Below, one piece after another: positions 9,264 to 18,128 of a stretch of 64,000 bases of DNA. Where the stretch lies: positions 1-64,000 of the forward strand of contig NZ_CAMYMK010000008.1 in assembly GCF_947259545.1 (NCBI RefSeq). Reading direction: 5' to 3'. The notes beneath the pieces were generated by a model. That model was not told where the DNA came from. It saw nothing but the letters and a program-made list of their open reading frames with translations, and did no database searches. This DNA is from an uncultured Marinobacter sp. (GTDB taxonomy: Bacteria; Pseudomonadota; Gammaproteobacteria; Pseudomonadales; Oleiphilaceae). The position numbers and the translations under genes are program-made. How positions within the stretch are numbered: position 1 is the first letter of the stretch; every line of letters starts with the position of its first letter.

Positions 9264-9692
9264 ATGAAGACTCTGAGTGCGAAACCAGAAACAGTAACAC
9301 GTGACTGGTACGTTGTAGACGCAGCCGGCAAGACGCTGGGTCGTCTGTCAACCGAAATCGCCCGTCGTCTGCGGGGCAAGCATAAGCCTGAGTATACCCC
9401 TCATGTAGACACTGGCGATTACATCGTTGTTATCAACGCGAGCCAGGTCCGGGTTACCGGGAAAAAAGCATCTGCGAAGATGTACTACAGCCACACTGGC
9501 TTTCCGGGTGGAATCAAGTCCATCAACTTCGAGAAGCTGGTCGACAAGGCTCCTGAGCAAATCATTCAGAAGTCTGTCAAAGGCATGCTTCCGAGTGGCC
9601 CGCTCGGCCGTGCCATGTTCAAGAAGCTGAAAATCTATGCCGGCGCTGAGCATCCTCACGCAGCCCAGCAGCCCAAAGAACTCGACATTTAA
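9264..9692 (+). CDS. rplM: 50S ribosomal protein L13 (uL13)
   Basis: A 142-residue ribosomal protein of the large subunit that binds 23S rRNA early in assembly. The family N terminus is present ([20 protein letters not shown], then [20 protein letters not shown]), as is the C-terminal [21 protein letters not shown]. The length equals that of E. coli L13. It is the first gene of a two-gene operon with rpsI, 12 bases downstream, the standard bacterial pairing. Confidence 0.98.
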   Translation: MKTLSAKPETVTRDWYVVDAAGKTLGRLSTEIARRLRGKHKPEYTPHVDTGDYIVVINASQVRVTGKKASAKMYYSHTGFPGGIKSINFEKLVDKAPEQIIQKSVKGMLPSGPLGRAMFKKLKIYAGAEHPHAAQQPKELDI

Positions 9693-9704
9693 CGGAAGGC
9701 GGAT

Positions 9705-10097
9705 ATGTCTGTAGCACAAAATTACGGTACTGGTCGCCGCAAGACATCCACGGCTCGGGTTTTCATCAAGCCGGGAAGCGGTAACATCTCTATTAACGGT
9801 CGCTCCATCGAAGATTTCTTCGGTCGTGAGACCCTGCGCATGATCGTTCGTCAGCCGCTGGTGGTTGCTGAGTCTACTGATCGTTTCGACATCAACATCA
9901 CTGTCAAAGGTGGTGGCATTAGTGGTCAGGCGGGCGCAATTCGCCACGGTCTGACTCGTGCCCTGATGGACTACGACGAGACTCTGCGTCCGGCGCTGCG
10001 TCAAGCGGGTTACGTTACCCGTGATGCGCGTGAAGTTGAGCGTAAGAAAGTGGGTCTGCGTAAGGCGCGTAAGCGTCCTCAGTTCTCCAAGCGTTAA
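9705..10097 (+). CDS. rpsI: 30S ribosomal protein S9 (uS9)
   Basis: A 130-residue small-subunit protein whose C-terminal tail reaches the P-site tRNA. It shows the family start [14 protein letters not shown], the central [19 protein letters not shown], and the invariant basic tail ending RPQFSKR. It is co-transcribed with rplM and followed by an intrinsic terminator. Confidence 0.98.
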   Translation: MSVAQNYGTGRRKTSTARVFIKPGSGNISINGRSIEDFFGRETLRMIVRQPLVVAESTDRFDINITVKGGGISGQAGAIRHGLTRALMDYDETLRPALRQAGYVTRDAREVERKKVGLRKARKRPQFSKR

Positions 10098-10119
10098 TCT
10101 CGCTGGAGCGCTACCCAGA

Positions 10120-10147
10120 AAGCCCGGTCCTTTGGCCGGGCTTTTTT
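10120..10147 (+). terminator. Intrinsic terminator after rpsI
   Basis: AAGCCCGG pairs with CCGGGCTT across a short loop and is followed by a T run. It closes the rplM-rpsI operon. Confidence 0.9.
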
Positions 10148-10252
10148 ATTGTCTGAAGGTATGCCGCCAAATTGATTTTGGACAGAGTTGGTCCCTTGTT
10201 GACGGCTTTCCGACTTGTAAGGCTGGGGTAATTTCATTACCATTTGTGCGCT

Positions 10253-10258
10253 TATAAT
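10253..10258 (+). promoter_or_regulatory. Candidate petABC promoter, -10 element
   Basis: A perfect TATAAT lies 81 bases before the petA start and after the rpsI terminator. The -35 region is poor, so an activator may be needed or the true promoter may lie elsewhere in the 240-base gap. Confidence 0.4.
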
Positions 10259-10338
10259 TTTGGGTTGTGAAGTCCTTTTGAAGTGTGGTGACGCCGATTT
10301 GCGGCGCTCTGCACCTCGCCTGATGGGAGAAAACCATA

Positions 10339-10935
10339 ATGAGTAATGGCGACGTGAGCCAAGGCCGGCGCCGGTTTCTGATCGGTGCTACGTCGGTGGT
10401 AGGTGGAGTCGGCGTCGTCGGTGCGGCCGTTCCTTTCGTGGCGTCCTGGAATCCCAGTGCCAAAGCGGAAGCAGCTGGTGCGCCGGTCACCGCTAATGTA
10501 AGTAAACTGGAGCCGGGTCAGCAAATGACGGTGGAATGGCGGGGTAAGCCTGTCTGGGTTATCCGTCGTACACCGGAAATGCTCGAAAATATCGAGAAAT
10601 TGAACGAGCGGGTAAAAGATCCCAAGTCTCAGGATGCGGACCAGCCTGACTACATCGAAGGCATATACCGTGCTGTCAGGGAAGAGTATGTGGTTCTGGT
10701 CGGAATCTGTACGCACCTCGGGTGCTCGCCGCAATTTCGCCCTGAAGTAGCTCCGGCGGATCTTGGTGAGAACTGGCTGGGCGGGTTTTACTGTGCCTGT
10801 CACGGTTCCCGTTATGACCTGGCCGGCCGTGTGTTTGCTAACCAGCCGGCACCGCAGAACCTGGAAGTGCCTCCGTATCGTTTCGACGATGAGAACACTC
10901 TGACAATAGGTCTTGATCCGGAGGGGGCAGCGTAA
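10339..10935 (+). CDS. petA: Ubiquinol-cytochrome c reductase, Rieske iron-sulfur subunit
   Basis: The 198-residue [2Fe-2S] subunit of cytochrome bc1, which takes the first electron from ubiquinol at the periplasmic Qo site. The N terminus carries a twin-arginine-type sequence (RRRFLIGATS) leading into a transmembrane anchor, as expected for Tat-inserted Rieske proteins. The cluster ligands are in CTHLGC (about 124-129) and CACHGS (about 153-158), which also contain the disulfide cysteines. It starts the petABC operon; its stop shares one base with the petB start. Confidence 0.96.
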   Translation: MSNGDVSQGRRRFLIGATSVVGGVGVVGAAVPFVASWNPSAKAEAAGAPVTANVSKLEPGQQMTVEWRGKPVWVIRRTPEMLENIEKLNERVKDPKSQDADQPDYIEGIYRAVREEYVVLVGICTHLGCSPQFRPEVAPADLGENWLGGFYCACHGSRYDLAGRVFANQPAPQNLEVPPYRFDDENTLTIGLDPEGAA

Positions 10936-12167
10936 TGCAAAAGCTAGTATCCTGGATTGACGAGCGTCTTCCGATTGTTGACGCCTGGAATAAGCACGTT
11001 GGCAAGTATTACGCGCCAAAAAACTTCAACATGTGGTACTTCTTTGGCTCGTTGGCCATGCTGGTGCTGGTCAATCAGCTGATTACCGGTATCTGGCTGA
11101 CCATGAGCTACAACCCGTCTGCCGAGGGCGCTTTCGCTTCGGTGGAATACATCATGCGTGATGTCGAGTGGGGCTGGTTACTGCGCTATCTCCATTCCAC
11201 CGGCGCATCCGCATTTTTTGTGGTGGTCTATCTCCACATGTTCCGCGGCCTGATGTATGGCTCCTATCAGAAGCCCCGTGAGCTGATCTGGATCTTCGGC
11301 ATGCTGATCTACCTGGTGCTGATGGCTGAAGCCTTCATGGGCTACCTGCTGCCTTGGGGTCAGATGTCCTACTGGGGTGCTCAGGTTATCGTTAACCTGT
11401 TTGGCGCTATTCCGGTGATTGGTGATGACCTGTCCCTGTGGATTCGCGGTGACTATCTGATCTCCGGCATTACCCTGAACCGTTTCTTCGCGCTCCATGT
11501 GGTTGCTCTGCCGATTGTTCTTCTGGGCCTGGTTGTTCTGCATATCCTTGCTCTCCACGAGGTTGGCTCCAACAACCCTGATGGTATCGATATCAAGAAG
11601 AACAAGGACGAGAATGGCATTCCCAAAGATGGTATTCCTTTCCATCCGTATTACACCGTTCACGATCTGCTCGGTGTCGGCGTGTTCTTCTTTATTTTCT
11701 TCATCGTGGTGTTCTTCTTCCCGGAAATGGGTGGCCTGTTTCTGGAAAAGCCGAACTTCGAGCCCGCTAACGCACTGAAGACGCCGGATCACATTGCACC
11801 GGTCTGGTACTTCACGCCGTTCTACGCGATGCTGCGTGCGGTCACCGTTGATCTGTTTGGACTGGACGCCAAGTTCTGGGGTGTTGTAGTCATGGGGGCG
11901 GCCATCGCTATCCTGTTTGTCCTGCCGTGGCTTGATCGCAGTCCGGTCCGCTCTATGCGTTACAAAGGCTGGTTGAGCAAGATCGCTCTGGCAATCTTCG
12001 CGGTGAGCTTTGTGATTCTGGGATATCTGGGCATCGTGCCGGCAACTGAGGGCCGGACGATGGTTGCGCAGATCCTGACCACACTTTACTTCCTCTACTT
12101 TATTCTCATGCCGTTCTATACGCGCATGGAGAAAACCAAGCCAGTTCCAGAGAGGGTGACAGGATAA
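10935..12167 (+). CDS. petB: Cytochrome b of the bc1 complex
   Basis: A 410-residue integral membrane cytochrome b carrying two haems b and both quinone sites. Haem ligands sit in the second and fourth helices (the HSTGASAFFVVVYLHMFRG and HVVALPIVLLGLVVLH segments). The Qo motif, usually PEWY, reads PVWY here (HIAPVWYFTPFY), a variant known from other beta- and gammaproteobacteria. The C terminus has the extra helix that makes these proteins longer than 380 residues. It overlaps petA and petC by one base each. Confidence 0.96.
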   Translation: MQKLVSWIDERLPIVDAWNKHVGKYYAPKNFNMWYFFGSLAMLVLVNQLITGIWLTMSYNPSAEGAFASVEYIMRDVEWGWLLRYLHSTGASAFFVVVYLHMFRGLMYGSYQKPRELIWIFGMLIYLVLMAEAFMGYLLPWGQMSYWGAQVIVNLFGAIPVIGDDLSLWIRGDYLISGITLNRFFALHVVALPIVLLGLVVLHILALHEVGSNNPDGIDIKKNKDENGIPKDGIPFHPYYTVHDLLGVGVFFFIFFIVVFFFPEMGGLFLEKPNFEPANALKTPDHIAPVWYFTPFYAMLRAVTVDLFGLDAKFWGVVVMGAAIAILFVLPWLDRSPVRSMRYKGWLSKIALAIFAVSFVILGYLGIVPATEGRTMVAQILTTLYFLYFILMPFYTRMEKTKPVPERVTG

Positions 12168-12922
12168 TGAGAAAGCTGATTTTTGGTCTTTTCATCACAA
12201 TCCTGCCGGCCCTTGGCCTGGCAGCGGGAAGCTCTGTGCCTTTGGATACCATGGAGCCGGACCATGCAAACAAGGCATCCCTGCAGCGTGGCGCTGCCTT
12301 GTTTACCAACTATTGCATGGGGTGCCACTCTGCTGAGTTCGCTCGCTATAAGCGCGTCTCCGATGATTTGGATATCCCGGCAAAACTTTATGAAGAGAAC
12401 CTTATTTTCACCGGTGCCAAGATTGGTGAGTTGATGAAGGTTTCCATGAACAAGGATCAGTCTGCTGACTGGTTCGGCAATCCTCCTCCCGATCTGACGT
12501 TGGAATCCCGTCTGCGTGGTGAGAGCTGGGTGTACTCCTACCTCCGTGGTTTTTACAAGGATGACAGTCGTCCGTTGGGCGTAAACAACGTTGTTTTTGA
12601 AAATGTTGGTATGCCTCACGTTTTGGTGAGCTTGCAGGGGCTGTGTGCCGTTGAGCCCAAAATCGGCCATAGCGCCAGCGTTGATCCCCTCAGTGGCAAC
12701 GTCAATAACGCGGATGCCTGTCCCGAATATGCCATTGAGGGCAGCATGTCCTCGGCAGAATTTGATCGGGCGATGTATGACCTGACCAACTTCCTGTCCT
12801 ATATGGGCGATCCGGTGAAACTGGAGCGTGAGCGCCTGGGGATTTTCGTACTGATCTTCGTGGCGATTTTCTTTGTATTTGCCTACCTGCTCAATCGGGA
12901 GTACTGGAAGGACGTACACTGA
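12167..12922 (+). CDS. petC: Cytochrome c1 of the bc1 complex
   Basis: A 251-residue membrane-anchored cytochrome c1. It has a Sec signal peptide (residues 1-19, cleavage after GLAA), the haem attachment motif CMGCH at 50-54, and a single C-terminal helix near 222-245 ending in a short cytoplasmic tail. The methionine ligand of the haem is likely in the VGMPHVLVSLQG segment. Last gene of petABC; it passes electrons from the Rieske protein to a soluble or membrane cytochrome c. Confidence 0.96.
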   Translation: MRKLIFGLFITILPALGLAAGSSVPLDTMEPDHANKASLQRGAALFTNYCMGCHSAEFARYKRVSDDLDIPAKLYEENLIFTGAKIGELMKVSMNKDQSADWFGNPPPDLTLESRLRGESWVYSYLRGFYKDDSRPLGVNNVVFENVGMPHVLVSLQGLCAVEPKIGHSASVDPLSGNVNNADACPEYAIEGSMSSAEFDRAMYDLTNFLSYMGDPVKLERERLGIFVLIFVAIFFVFAYLLNREYWKDVH

Positions 12923-12931
12923 GATTTCAGG

Positions 12932-12937
12932 TATAAT
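12932..12937 (+). promoter_or_regulatory. Possible sspA promoter, -10 element
   Basis: A perfect TATAAT lies just after petC but upstream of the petC terminator hairpin. If used, the hairpin would sit in the sspA leader and act as an attenuator. No clear -35 is visible. Confidence 0.3.
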
Positions 12938-12952
12938 ATCGGACCCTGAGTT

Positions 12953-12985
12953 CCAGCGGGCAATTGCCGGCCCGCTGGATTTTTG
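12953..12985 (+). terminator. Intrinsic terminator after petC
   Basis: CCAGCGGG (12953-12960) pairs with CCCGCTGG (12971-12978), followed by ATTTTT. It ends petABC ahead of sspA. Confidence 0.85.
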
Positions 12986-13030
12986 CGTTTTTCAGGATCA
13001 TTTCGGTTTGTTTACTCGTGAGGTAGTTCT

Positions 13031-13660
13031 ATGGGCGTTGTGACCAAGCGGTCATCAATGACGTTTTTCTCGGACCCGGCCAGCCATTACAGTCACCGTG
13101 TGCGTATTGTTCTGGCAGAGAAGGGTGTGACGGTTGATGTCGTCAATGTTGACCCGGATAACCCCCCGGCGGAGTTGGCCGACCTTAATCCCTACAATGC
13201 CCTGCCTACGCTGGTGGATCGTGACCTTGTGCTCTACGAGCCTAATATCATGATGGAATACCTGGACGAACGGTTCCCGCATCCGCCTTTGTTGCCGGTT
13301 TATCCCGTGGCGCGGGCCAACAGTCGTCTGATGATCCACCGGATCCAGAAAGACTGGTGTGGGTTGGTTGACCAGATTCTGGCGCAGCCCGGAGCCAAGG
13401 CGTCCGAGGCGGCTCGAAAGGAACTGCGGGAAAGCCTGCTGGCGACAGCGCCATTGTTTGGTGAAATGCCCTTCTTCCTGTCAGAAGAATTCACGATCGT
13501 GGATTGCTGCATCGCCCCGATCCTGTGGCGTCTTCCTGCATTGGGCATTGAGCTTGACGACAAGCAGGCCAAACCGCTACTGAAGTACATGGACAGCATT
13601 TTCAGTCGTGAGGGATTCAAGGCGAGTCTTTCGGATCTGGAAGAAGATATTCGTAGCTAA
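13031..13660 (+). CDS. sspA: Stringent starvation protein A
   Basis: A 209-residue glutathione-S-transferase-fold protein that binds RNA polymerase in stationary phase and acid or starvation stress. The N-terminal thioredoxin-like half has [21 protein letters not shown]; a GST C-terminal helical half follows with the [14 protein letters not shown] linker. SspA lacks GST activity in E. coli because the catalytic residue is absent. The ATG at 13031 is preceded by GAGG at good spacing. sspB follows 42 bases later, the conserved pair. Confidence 0.95.
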   Translation: MGVVTKRSSMTFFSDPASHYSHRVRIVLAEKGVTVDVVNVDPDNPPAELADLNPYNALPTLVDRDLVLYEPNIMMEYLDERFPHPPLLPVYPVARANSRLMIHRIQKDWCGLVDQILAQPGAKASEAARKELRESLLATAPLFGEMPFFLSEEFTIVDCCIAPILWRLPALGIELDDKQAKPLLKYMDSIFSREGFKASLSDLEEDIRS

Positions 13661-13702
13661 TACAGCAATGCAGGGCCTGAAGAGCGGGTCGGGAGAAAGG
13701 CA

Positions 13703-14137
13703 GTGCCTGATAGCAAAGTTACCATGACATCCAGTCGTCCCTATCTGGTCAGGGCGTTCAATGAGTGGATTCTGGACAATGACTGTACCCCTTACATCGT
13801 TGTTGATGCTGGTGTGCAAGGGGTTCAGGTGCCGACCGAGCATGTTGCCAATGGTCAGATTGTTTTGAATATCAGCCCGGGCGCAGTGCGCGGGCTGGTG
13901 GTCGGCAACGGAGCGCTGGAATTCAGCGCCCGATTTGGTGGTGTCCCGATGCAGGTGTTTATACCGTTGCAGGCGGTCATGGCCATCTATGCCAAGGAAA
14001 ACGGTGAGGGCATGGTGTTTGGAAGTGAGCCAGGTTCTCCCGATCCTGATGACGATGGCACCCATGATTCCGGGGGGAGTAATCAGAACTCCGGAGAGCG
14101 TCCGGCAGGGCGTCCGACACTCAAAGTGGTCAAATAA
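13703..14137 (+). CDS. sspB: ClpXP adaptor / stringent starvation protein B
   Basis: A 144-residue adaptor that delivers ssrA-tagged proteins from stalled ribosomes to ClpXP. The N-terminal substrate-binding domain contains SSRPYLVRAFNEWILDN and the NISPGAVRGLVVGNG loop. An acidic, disordered linker (about 105-130) leads to the C-terminal ClpX-binding tail RPTLKVVK. The GTG at 13703 has a GGGAGAAAGG ribosome-binding site; an ATG at 13724 would give a start nearer the E. coli one. A terminator follows. Confidence 0.95.
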   Translation: MPDSKVTMTSSRPYLVRAFNEWILDNDCTPYIVVDAGVQGVQVPTEHVANGQIVLNISPGAVRGLVVGNGALEFSARFGGVPMQVFIPLQAVMAIYAKENGEGMVFGSEPGSPDPDDDGTHDSGGSNQNSGERPAGRPTLKVVK

Positions 14138-14152
14138 AGTAGTCAGAATCTG

Positions 14153-14179
14153 AAAAGCCAGCGTCCAGCTGGCTTTTTT
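14153..14179. terminator. Bidirectional terminator between sspB and diaA
   Basis: AAAAGCCAGC and GCTGGCTTTTTT pair across a five-base loop (GTCCA). A runs on the left and T runs on the right let it serve both sspB (plus) and diaA (minus), which converge here. Confidence 0.88.
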
Positions 14180-14180
14180 A

Positions 14181-14771
14181 TTAGCCGCCGAAAAGTTTGC
14201 TGTCGATCAGGCCGCACAGGGCATTGATTATAACCAGCAGCAAGGGGGTTGCTGCGGTAGCGGACAGATTGTCCAGGGCTATCTCGTGGTCTTCCGGGTG
14301 GAGCAGCGAGGTGATGTCGGACTTCTCTTTGGCGCTCAGCACGACGATACGCATTTCCCGGTCATGAGCGGCCTGAATGGCCTGGATCAGGTTGGCTTTG
14401 TGCCCGTCATCGACGATGACAAAGAGCAGGTCATCGGCCTTTCCTATGGCGCGGACCTGCCTGGAAAACGTGTCGTTAAAGCGGTTATCCCGACAGATTG
14501 CGGAATAGGTGGTCGCGTCAGCGCCGAGGTTGATGGCGGGCAGTGCCGGTCGATCATGCTCGAAGCGATTAAGGAGAGCGGTGCAAAAGTACTGGGCAAG
14601 GATATTGGCATTGCCGTTGGCGCACGTAATGATCTTGCCATCGCTGAGCAGCGTGTGCACAAACGCATCTACCGCGCTTTCGATGGCGGGGGCCGTTGTG
14701 CTGGCGGCCTGAGCTGTGTGCTCCATGTGCGCGGCGAACCATTGATTGATCTGTTGTTCAGTGTCGGTCAT
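14181..14771 (-). CDS. diaA: DnaA initiator-associating protein (SIS domain)
   Basis: A 196-residue SIS-fold protein, the same length as E. coli DiaA, which forms tetramers that bind DnaA and promote ordered initiation at oriC. The family core is visible: LLSDGKIITCANGNANILAQYF, LNRFEHDRPALPAINL and the C-terminal CGLIDSKLF. The related phosphoheptose isomerase GmhA is the main alternative, but the order lpoA-yraN-diaA beside rsmI matches the E. coli locus. An ATG at 14801 would overlap yraN; the ATG at 14771, two bases after the yraN stop, gives the family length. Confidence 0.86.
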   Translation of the reverse strand: MTDTEQQINQWFAAHMEHTAQAASTTAPAIESAVDAFVHTLLSDGKIITCANGNANILAQYFCTALLNRFEHDRPALPAINLGADATTYSAICRDNRFNDTFSRQVRAIGKADDLLFVIVDDGHKANLIQAIQAAHDREMRIVVLSAKEKSDITSLLHPEDHEIALDNLSATAATPLLLVIINALCGLIDSKLFGG

Positions 14772-14773
14772 AT

Positions 14774-15145
14774 TCACGCCTGAATTGCATTCTTGATCCA
14801 TTGTATCCGGTATTTTTTGACATCGCCCGGTGCGATGGCAATCACATCGATGCGGCTGGGGATGTTCCAGAGCCCGTTCCTGTGCAGATAGAAGGAGGCC
14901 GCTCTGATCAGCCTGCGCTGCTTGGCCGGAGTGACCGATTCGGCGCCACTGGTCAGGCTGCCGGACCCGCGATAGCGCACTTCAAAAAAGACCAGAGCCT
15001 CGCCATCGCGCCCGATTAGGTCAATTTCACCGCCGCGGCTGAAGACGTTCCGCTCGACAATGTTAACGCCGCGACTCTGCAGGTAGCGTGCAGCCACGGC
15101 TTCGGTGTGGTTGCCAATGGCTTTGCTGTCGGGTTTGCCGTCCAT
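14774..15145 (-). CDS. yraN: YraN family protein (UPF0102), predicted endonuclease fold
   Basis: A 123-residue protein of the UPF0102 family. It carries the restriction-endonuclease-like signature GGEIDLIGRDGEALVFFEVRYR, in which the usual K of ExK is R, as also in E. coli YraN. The ending IDVIAIA followed by WIKNAIQA is typical of the family. The molecular role is not established; Holliday-junction-resolvase-like folds have been proposed from structure. It lies between lpoA and diaA in one minus-strand transcript. Confidence 0.9.
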   Translation of the reverse strand: MDGKPDSKAIGNHTEAVAARYLQSRGVNIVERNVFSRGGEIDLIGRDGEALVFFEVRYRGSGSLTSGAESVTPAKQRRLIRAASFYLHRNGLWNIPSRIDVIAIAPGDVKKYRIQWIKNAIQA

Positions 15146-15173
15146 GGCGATTCTCCGGTTATGTGTTTCCTGG

Positions 15174-17012
15174 CTATTCTACTTCTGTCTGTGGGTCTGC
15201 CGGCTCTGGCGTTAACAGCTGCGGTGTGCCGTTTGTGAAGCGGGCCCACAGTTGCTGGCGATGAATGCTGCCGCCTGATGCCATGGTCAGCACCCCGGTC
15301 TGCCCCTCGATGGAGGCGCCTTCCACCTGACGCAGCAGTGGCAGGCGTTTGCTCAGCTCCCAGGCATCCGCGCCCATGGCAAACAGCCGGCCCAGCTGGC
15401 CCTGCATGTCGGGTAGCGCCTGGGTGGCGGTATTTCGGAACTCGTTCTGGTCATCAAGGACCCAGGGAATATCGGTAAAGATGACATTGTTGAGGTCCCG
15501 GTCCCTGGAGGGGTTGTTATTGCCTTCATACACCATGGATGGTGAATATACCGGGAGGTCACCGCCAAAATAGAAAGCAAACAACGGTTTGAATTGCCGG
15601 GCGATGGTAGGTTCCGCGACCATTACGACGGCATCGGCATCCTGCCGGCGTCGGGGCTCAAACTCGACGTTCACCCCGGCGGTGCGTTCCACGTCAATGG
15701 CTCGCTCTCGAGAGGCGGTTATGCCCAGCAAGTCAGCGACGACCGTGCGAAAATTGTCTTCCCGGAAGTAACGCTCAATGTCCAGAGCGATGCTGCCATT
15801 CTCCGCCATGCGCTCAAGTAGGGCAGTCTCCAGGCGATCCCCCCACTCACCCTGTGGAATGAGTGCCAGCGCCTGATCGTTGTTTTCCCGGGCCAGTCGG
15901 TCGGCAATCTGGCGGGCTTCGTCCTCGGCAGACAGGCCAAACTGATAGAGACCTGAGGGCGCCTTGGTGTCCTGAGGCAGGTAGTTCAGTCCGAGTACAG
16001 GGACGGCCATGGTGTTCAGATCGGCCAGGCTCAGCAGCGCCTCCTTCTCAAGGGGGCCGACAATGAGATCCTGATCTTCCTTGGCGAGCTCCTGATACAG
16101 ATCCCGGAAATTCTGTCCGGCCGTATTCACCACGCGGATACTGGTCTTGCTCCGATCCGCTGACTGGTCATCATAGTAGGCCGCAAAGAAACCGTCCCTG
16201 ATCGCTTTCCCGGCACTTGCCAGCGGCCCTTCAAGTGGTAGGGCCAGGGTGATCTGCTCAGGCCGGGTCTCCGCCAGGCTGGCAATCAATTGCAGTTCCG
16301 AAGGCGGCGTGATGGCGGCGGGGTGCCCCGGCCAGTTATTCTGCCATTGTCTGACTGCGCGGCCCTGCTCATCCAGATTCAGGCCGGGTTCCCGCAGGAT
16401 ACCGGCCAGTTCTATCCAGCCCTGGGCTTCGTATCCAATCACCTGGCCGCCTTCCTTCGACAGCTGTGTGTCGGACGTGGCTTTCAGCGCTTCCCAGATG
16501 CGGTCGTGTATCTGCTGCGCATTCTGGCGGGTATCGGACTGTCCAAGCAGGATGAGGGTGGCTGCTGCAGACAAATTGTCATCGGCCAATTGCAGAGTCT
16601 CTGCCTGAAGGGCAGCGGCGCGGGCCATCAGGCCACGCTCGTAATTGAGAAACTGGTCCGGTTGCAGCTGGCGGGAGAGTTCTTCGGCCCAAGCGCTGTC
16701 TTCCAGCGCCGTCGCGCTGCCCATGGCGAGCAGTAGATACTGGTCTTTCAGTTCGCCCGACGGATCCGCCATTGGCTGACTTTGCAGAATGCTCCGGACG
16801 GACTCATGGTCCCCCTGGCTCTGGAACCCGTTGGCGGAGCGCAACAGATACCGTTGGGCTTCGTTGCGATCGCTGTGCTTGCTTGCCGCATCAATAGCCT
16901 GACTGGCGGTTTCAGGCTGGGCTTCCAGGTTGACGCTGGCACATCCGGTGGCCAGCATTGTCAGCAGTAGAACGGTGGCGAAAGTTCTCAGGGTCAGACA
17001 GTGTTTGGTCAT
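15174..17012 (-). CDS. lpoA: Penicillin-binding protein activator lipoprotein LpoA
   Basis: A 612-residue outer-membrane lipoprotein that in E. coli activates the peptidoglycan synthase PBP1A from outside. The N terminus has a lipoprotein signal peptide with lipobox LATGC just after a hydrophobic stretch. An N-terminal TPR-like helical half (to about 270) is followed by a periplasmic-binding-protein-fold half (from EQITLALPLEGPLASAGKAI). The ATG at 17012 is chosen over an upstream one at 17072, since only it places the signal peptide at the N terminus. It is divergent from rsmI, with 179 bases between. Confidence 0.9.
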   Translation of the reverse strand: MTKHCLTLRTFATVLLLTMLATGCASVNLEAQPETASQAIDAASKHSDRNEAQRYLLRSANGFQSQGDHESVRSILQSQPMADPSGELKDQYLLLAMGSATALEDSAWAEELSRQLQPDQFLNYERGLMARAAALQAETLQLADDNLSAAATLILLGQSDTRQNAQQIHDRIWEALKATSDTQLSKEGGQVIGYEAQGWIELAGILREPGLNLDEQGRAVRQWQNNWPGHPAAITPPSELQLIASLAETRPEQITLALPLEGPLASAGKAIRDGFFAAYYDDQSADRSKTSIRVVNTAGQNFRDLYQELAKEDQDLIVGPLEKEALLSLADLNTMAVPVLGLNYLPQDTKAPSGLYQFGLSAEDEARQIADRLARENNDQALALIPQGEWGDRLETALLERMAENGSIALDIERYFREDNFRTVVADLLGITASRERAIDVERTAGVNVEFEPRRRQDADAVVMVAEPTIARQFKPLFAFYFGGDLPVYSPSMVYEGNNNPSRDRDLNNVIFTDIPWVLDDQNEFRNTATQALPDMQGQLGRLFAMGADAWELSKRLPLLRQVEGASIEGQTGVLTMASGGSIHRQQLWARFTNGTPQLLTPEPADPQTEVE

Positions 17013-17191
17013 GGCAGGCTCACGGTACTCCGGGTAATTGCGCTTGTGACGCCAGGTAAACGACGGCATCATGCCGGGAACCCGGAATTCATCGGGTTCC
17101 CCTGTATCATTCTCAGGCTGGCAAGTTTAACAGCTCCCGGGCCATTTCACATGACGTTGGTGTCATGGTCCCAAGGTAAAGAGAGGCATAT

Positions 17192-18064
17192 GTGAAATCA
17201 GATCCCAGTTCTCCGGAAAGGTCGGGCACGCTTTATATTGTGGCAACCCCCATAGGTAATCTGGAGGACCTGTCCCCGCGGGCATCCTCGACACTGGCTG
17301 GTGTTAGCCTGATTGCGGCGGAAGATACCCGTCATAGCGGGCGGCTACTACAGTTTCTCGGGATTCAGAAGCCTATGCTGGCGCTACATGACCACAACGA
17401 ACGGAATCGGGCTGCCCAGGTGCTGGATCGTCTTGAGGCCGGAGAGGATGTAGCACTGGTATCCGATGCGGGAACACCATTAATTTCCGATCCCGGTTAC
17501 GTGCTGGTTCGCGAAGCGCGGGAACGGGGGCTCAGGGTGAGTCCGATTCCCGGGCCCTGCGCGATGGTGGCTGCCTTGAGTGCTGCGGGGCTGCCCACGG
17601 ATCGTTTCCTTTTTGCCGGGTTTCTGCCTGCCAAGCGCGGTGCCCGTCGGTCCGCACTGGAAGAATTGGTGACGGAAACCGCCACCCTGGTGTTCTATGA
17701 ATCGCCTCATCGAATTCTGGAAACCGTCGCGCAAATCAGCGAGGTGATGGGAAGTGGTCGGGAAGTGGTTTTGGGGCGGGAGCTCACGAAAACATTCGAA
17801 ACCTTCTATGCCGGGCCGGCGGGGGACGTCAGCAACAGCATTGAGGCGGACCCCAATGGCGCTCGCGGTGAGTTCGTGGTGATGATTCACGGAGCGAAAC
17901 GCAATCCGGAGCAGGGCGATGCCGAGGCAGTGGATACCGACAGGCTGCTGCAGTTGCTAGTGGCTGAGTTGCCGGTCAAAAAAGTCGCCAAAATTGTAGC
18001 TGAACTGACGGGGCGTTCCAAAAACGAGTTGTACCAGCGTGCTCTGGAATTGAAGCCTGAGTAG
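17192..18064 (+). CDS. rsmI: 16S rRNA (cytidine-1402-2'-O)-methyltransferase
   Basis: A 290-residue SAM-dependent methyltransferase of the tetrapyrrole-methylase fold that 2'-O-methylates C1402 in the decoding centre. Visible family motifs are LYIVATPIGNLEDLSPRA near the N terminus, AAEDTRHSGRLL, VSDAGTPLISDPGYVLV and PIPGPCAMVAALSAAGLPTDRF. The C-terminal LPVKKVAKIVAELTGRSKNELY is typical. The GTG at 17192 follows AGAGAGG at good spacing. RsmI genes commonly lie next to lpoA, as here, and upstream of rnpB and mraZ in pseudomonads. Confidence 0.96.
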   Translation: MKSDPSSPERSGTLYIVATPIGNLEDLSPRASSTLAGVSLIAAEDTRHSGRLLQFLGIQKPMLALHDHNERNRAAQVLDRLEAGEDVALVSDAGTPLISDPGYVLVREARERGLRVSPIPGPCAMVAALSAAGLPTDRFLFAGFLPAKRGARRSALEELVTETATLVFYESPHRILETVAQISEVMGSGREVVLGRELTKTFETFYAGPAGDVSNSIEADPNGARGEFVVMIHGAKRNPEQGDAEAVDTDRLLQLLVAELPVKKVAKIVAELTGRSKNELYQRALELKPE

Positions 18065-18092
18065 TATTATCGGGTTAATGGGAGGGTTTCGC

Positions 18093-18121
18093 TTGCACGC
18101 CCTCGATCGCAGGAGTATTGT
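18093..18121 (+). promoter_or_regulatory. rnpB promoter
   Basis: TTGCAC (18093-18098), a 17-base spacer and TATTGT (18116-18121) place the start point seven to eight bases later, exactly where the RNase P RNA 5' stem begins. Confidence 0.7.
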
Positions 18122-18128
18122 CGTGCCC

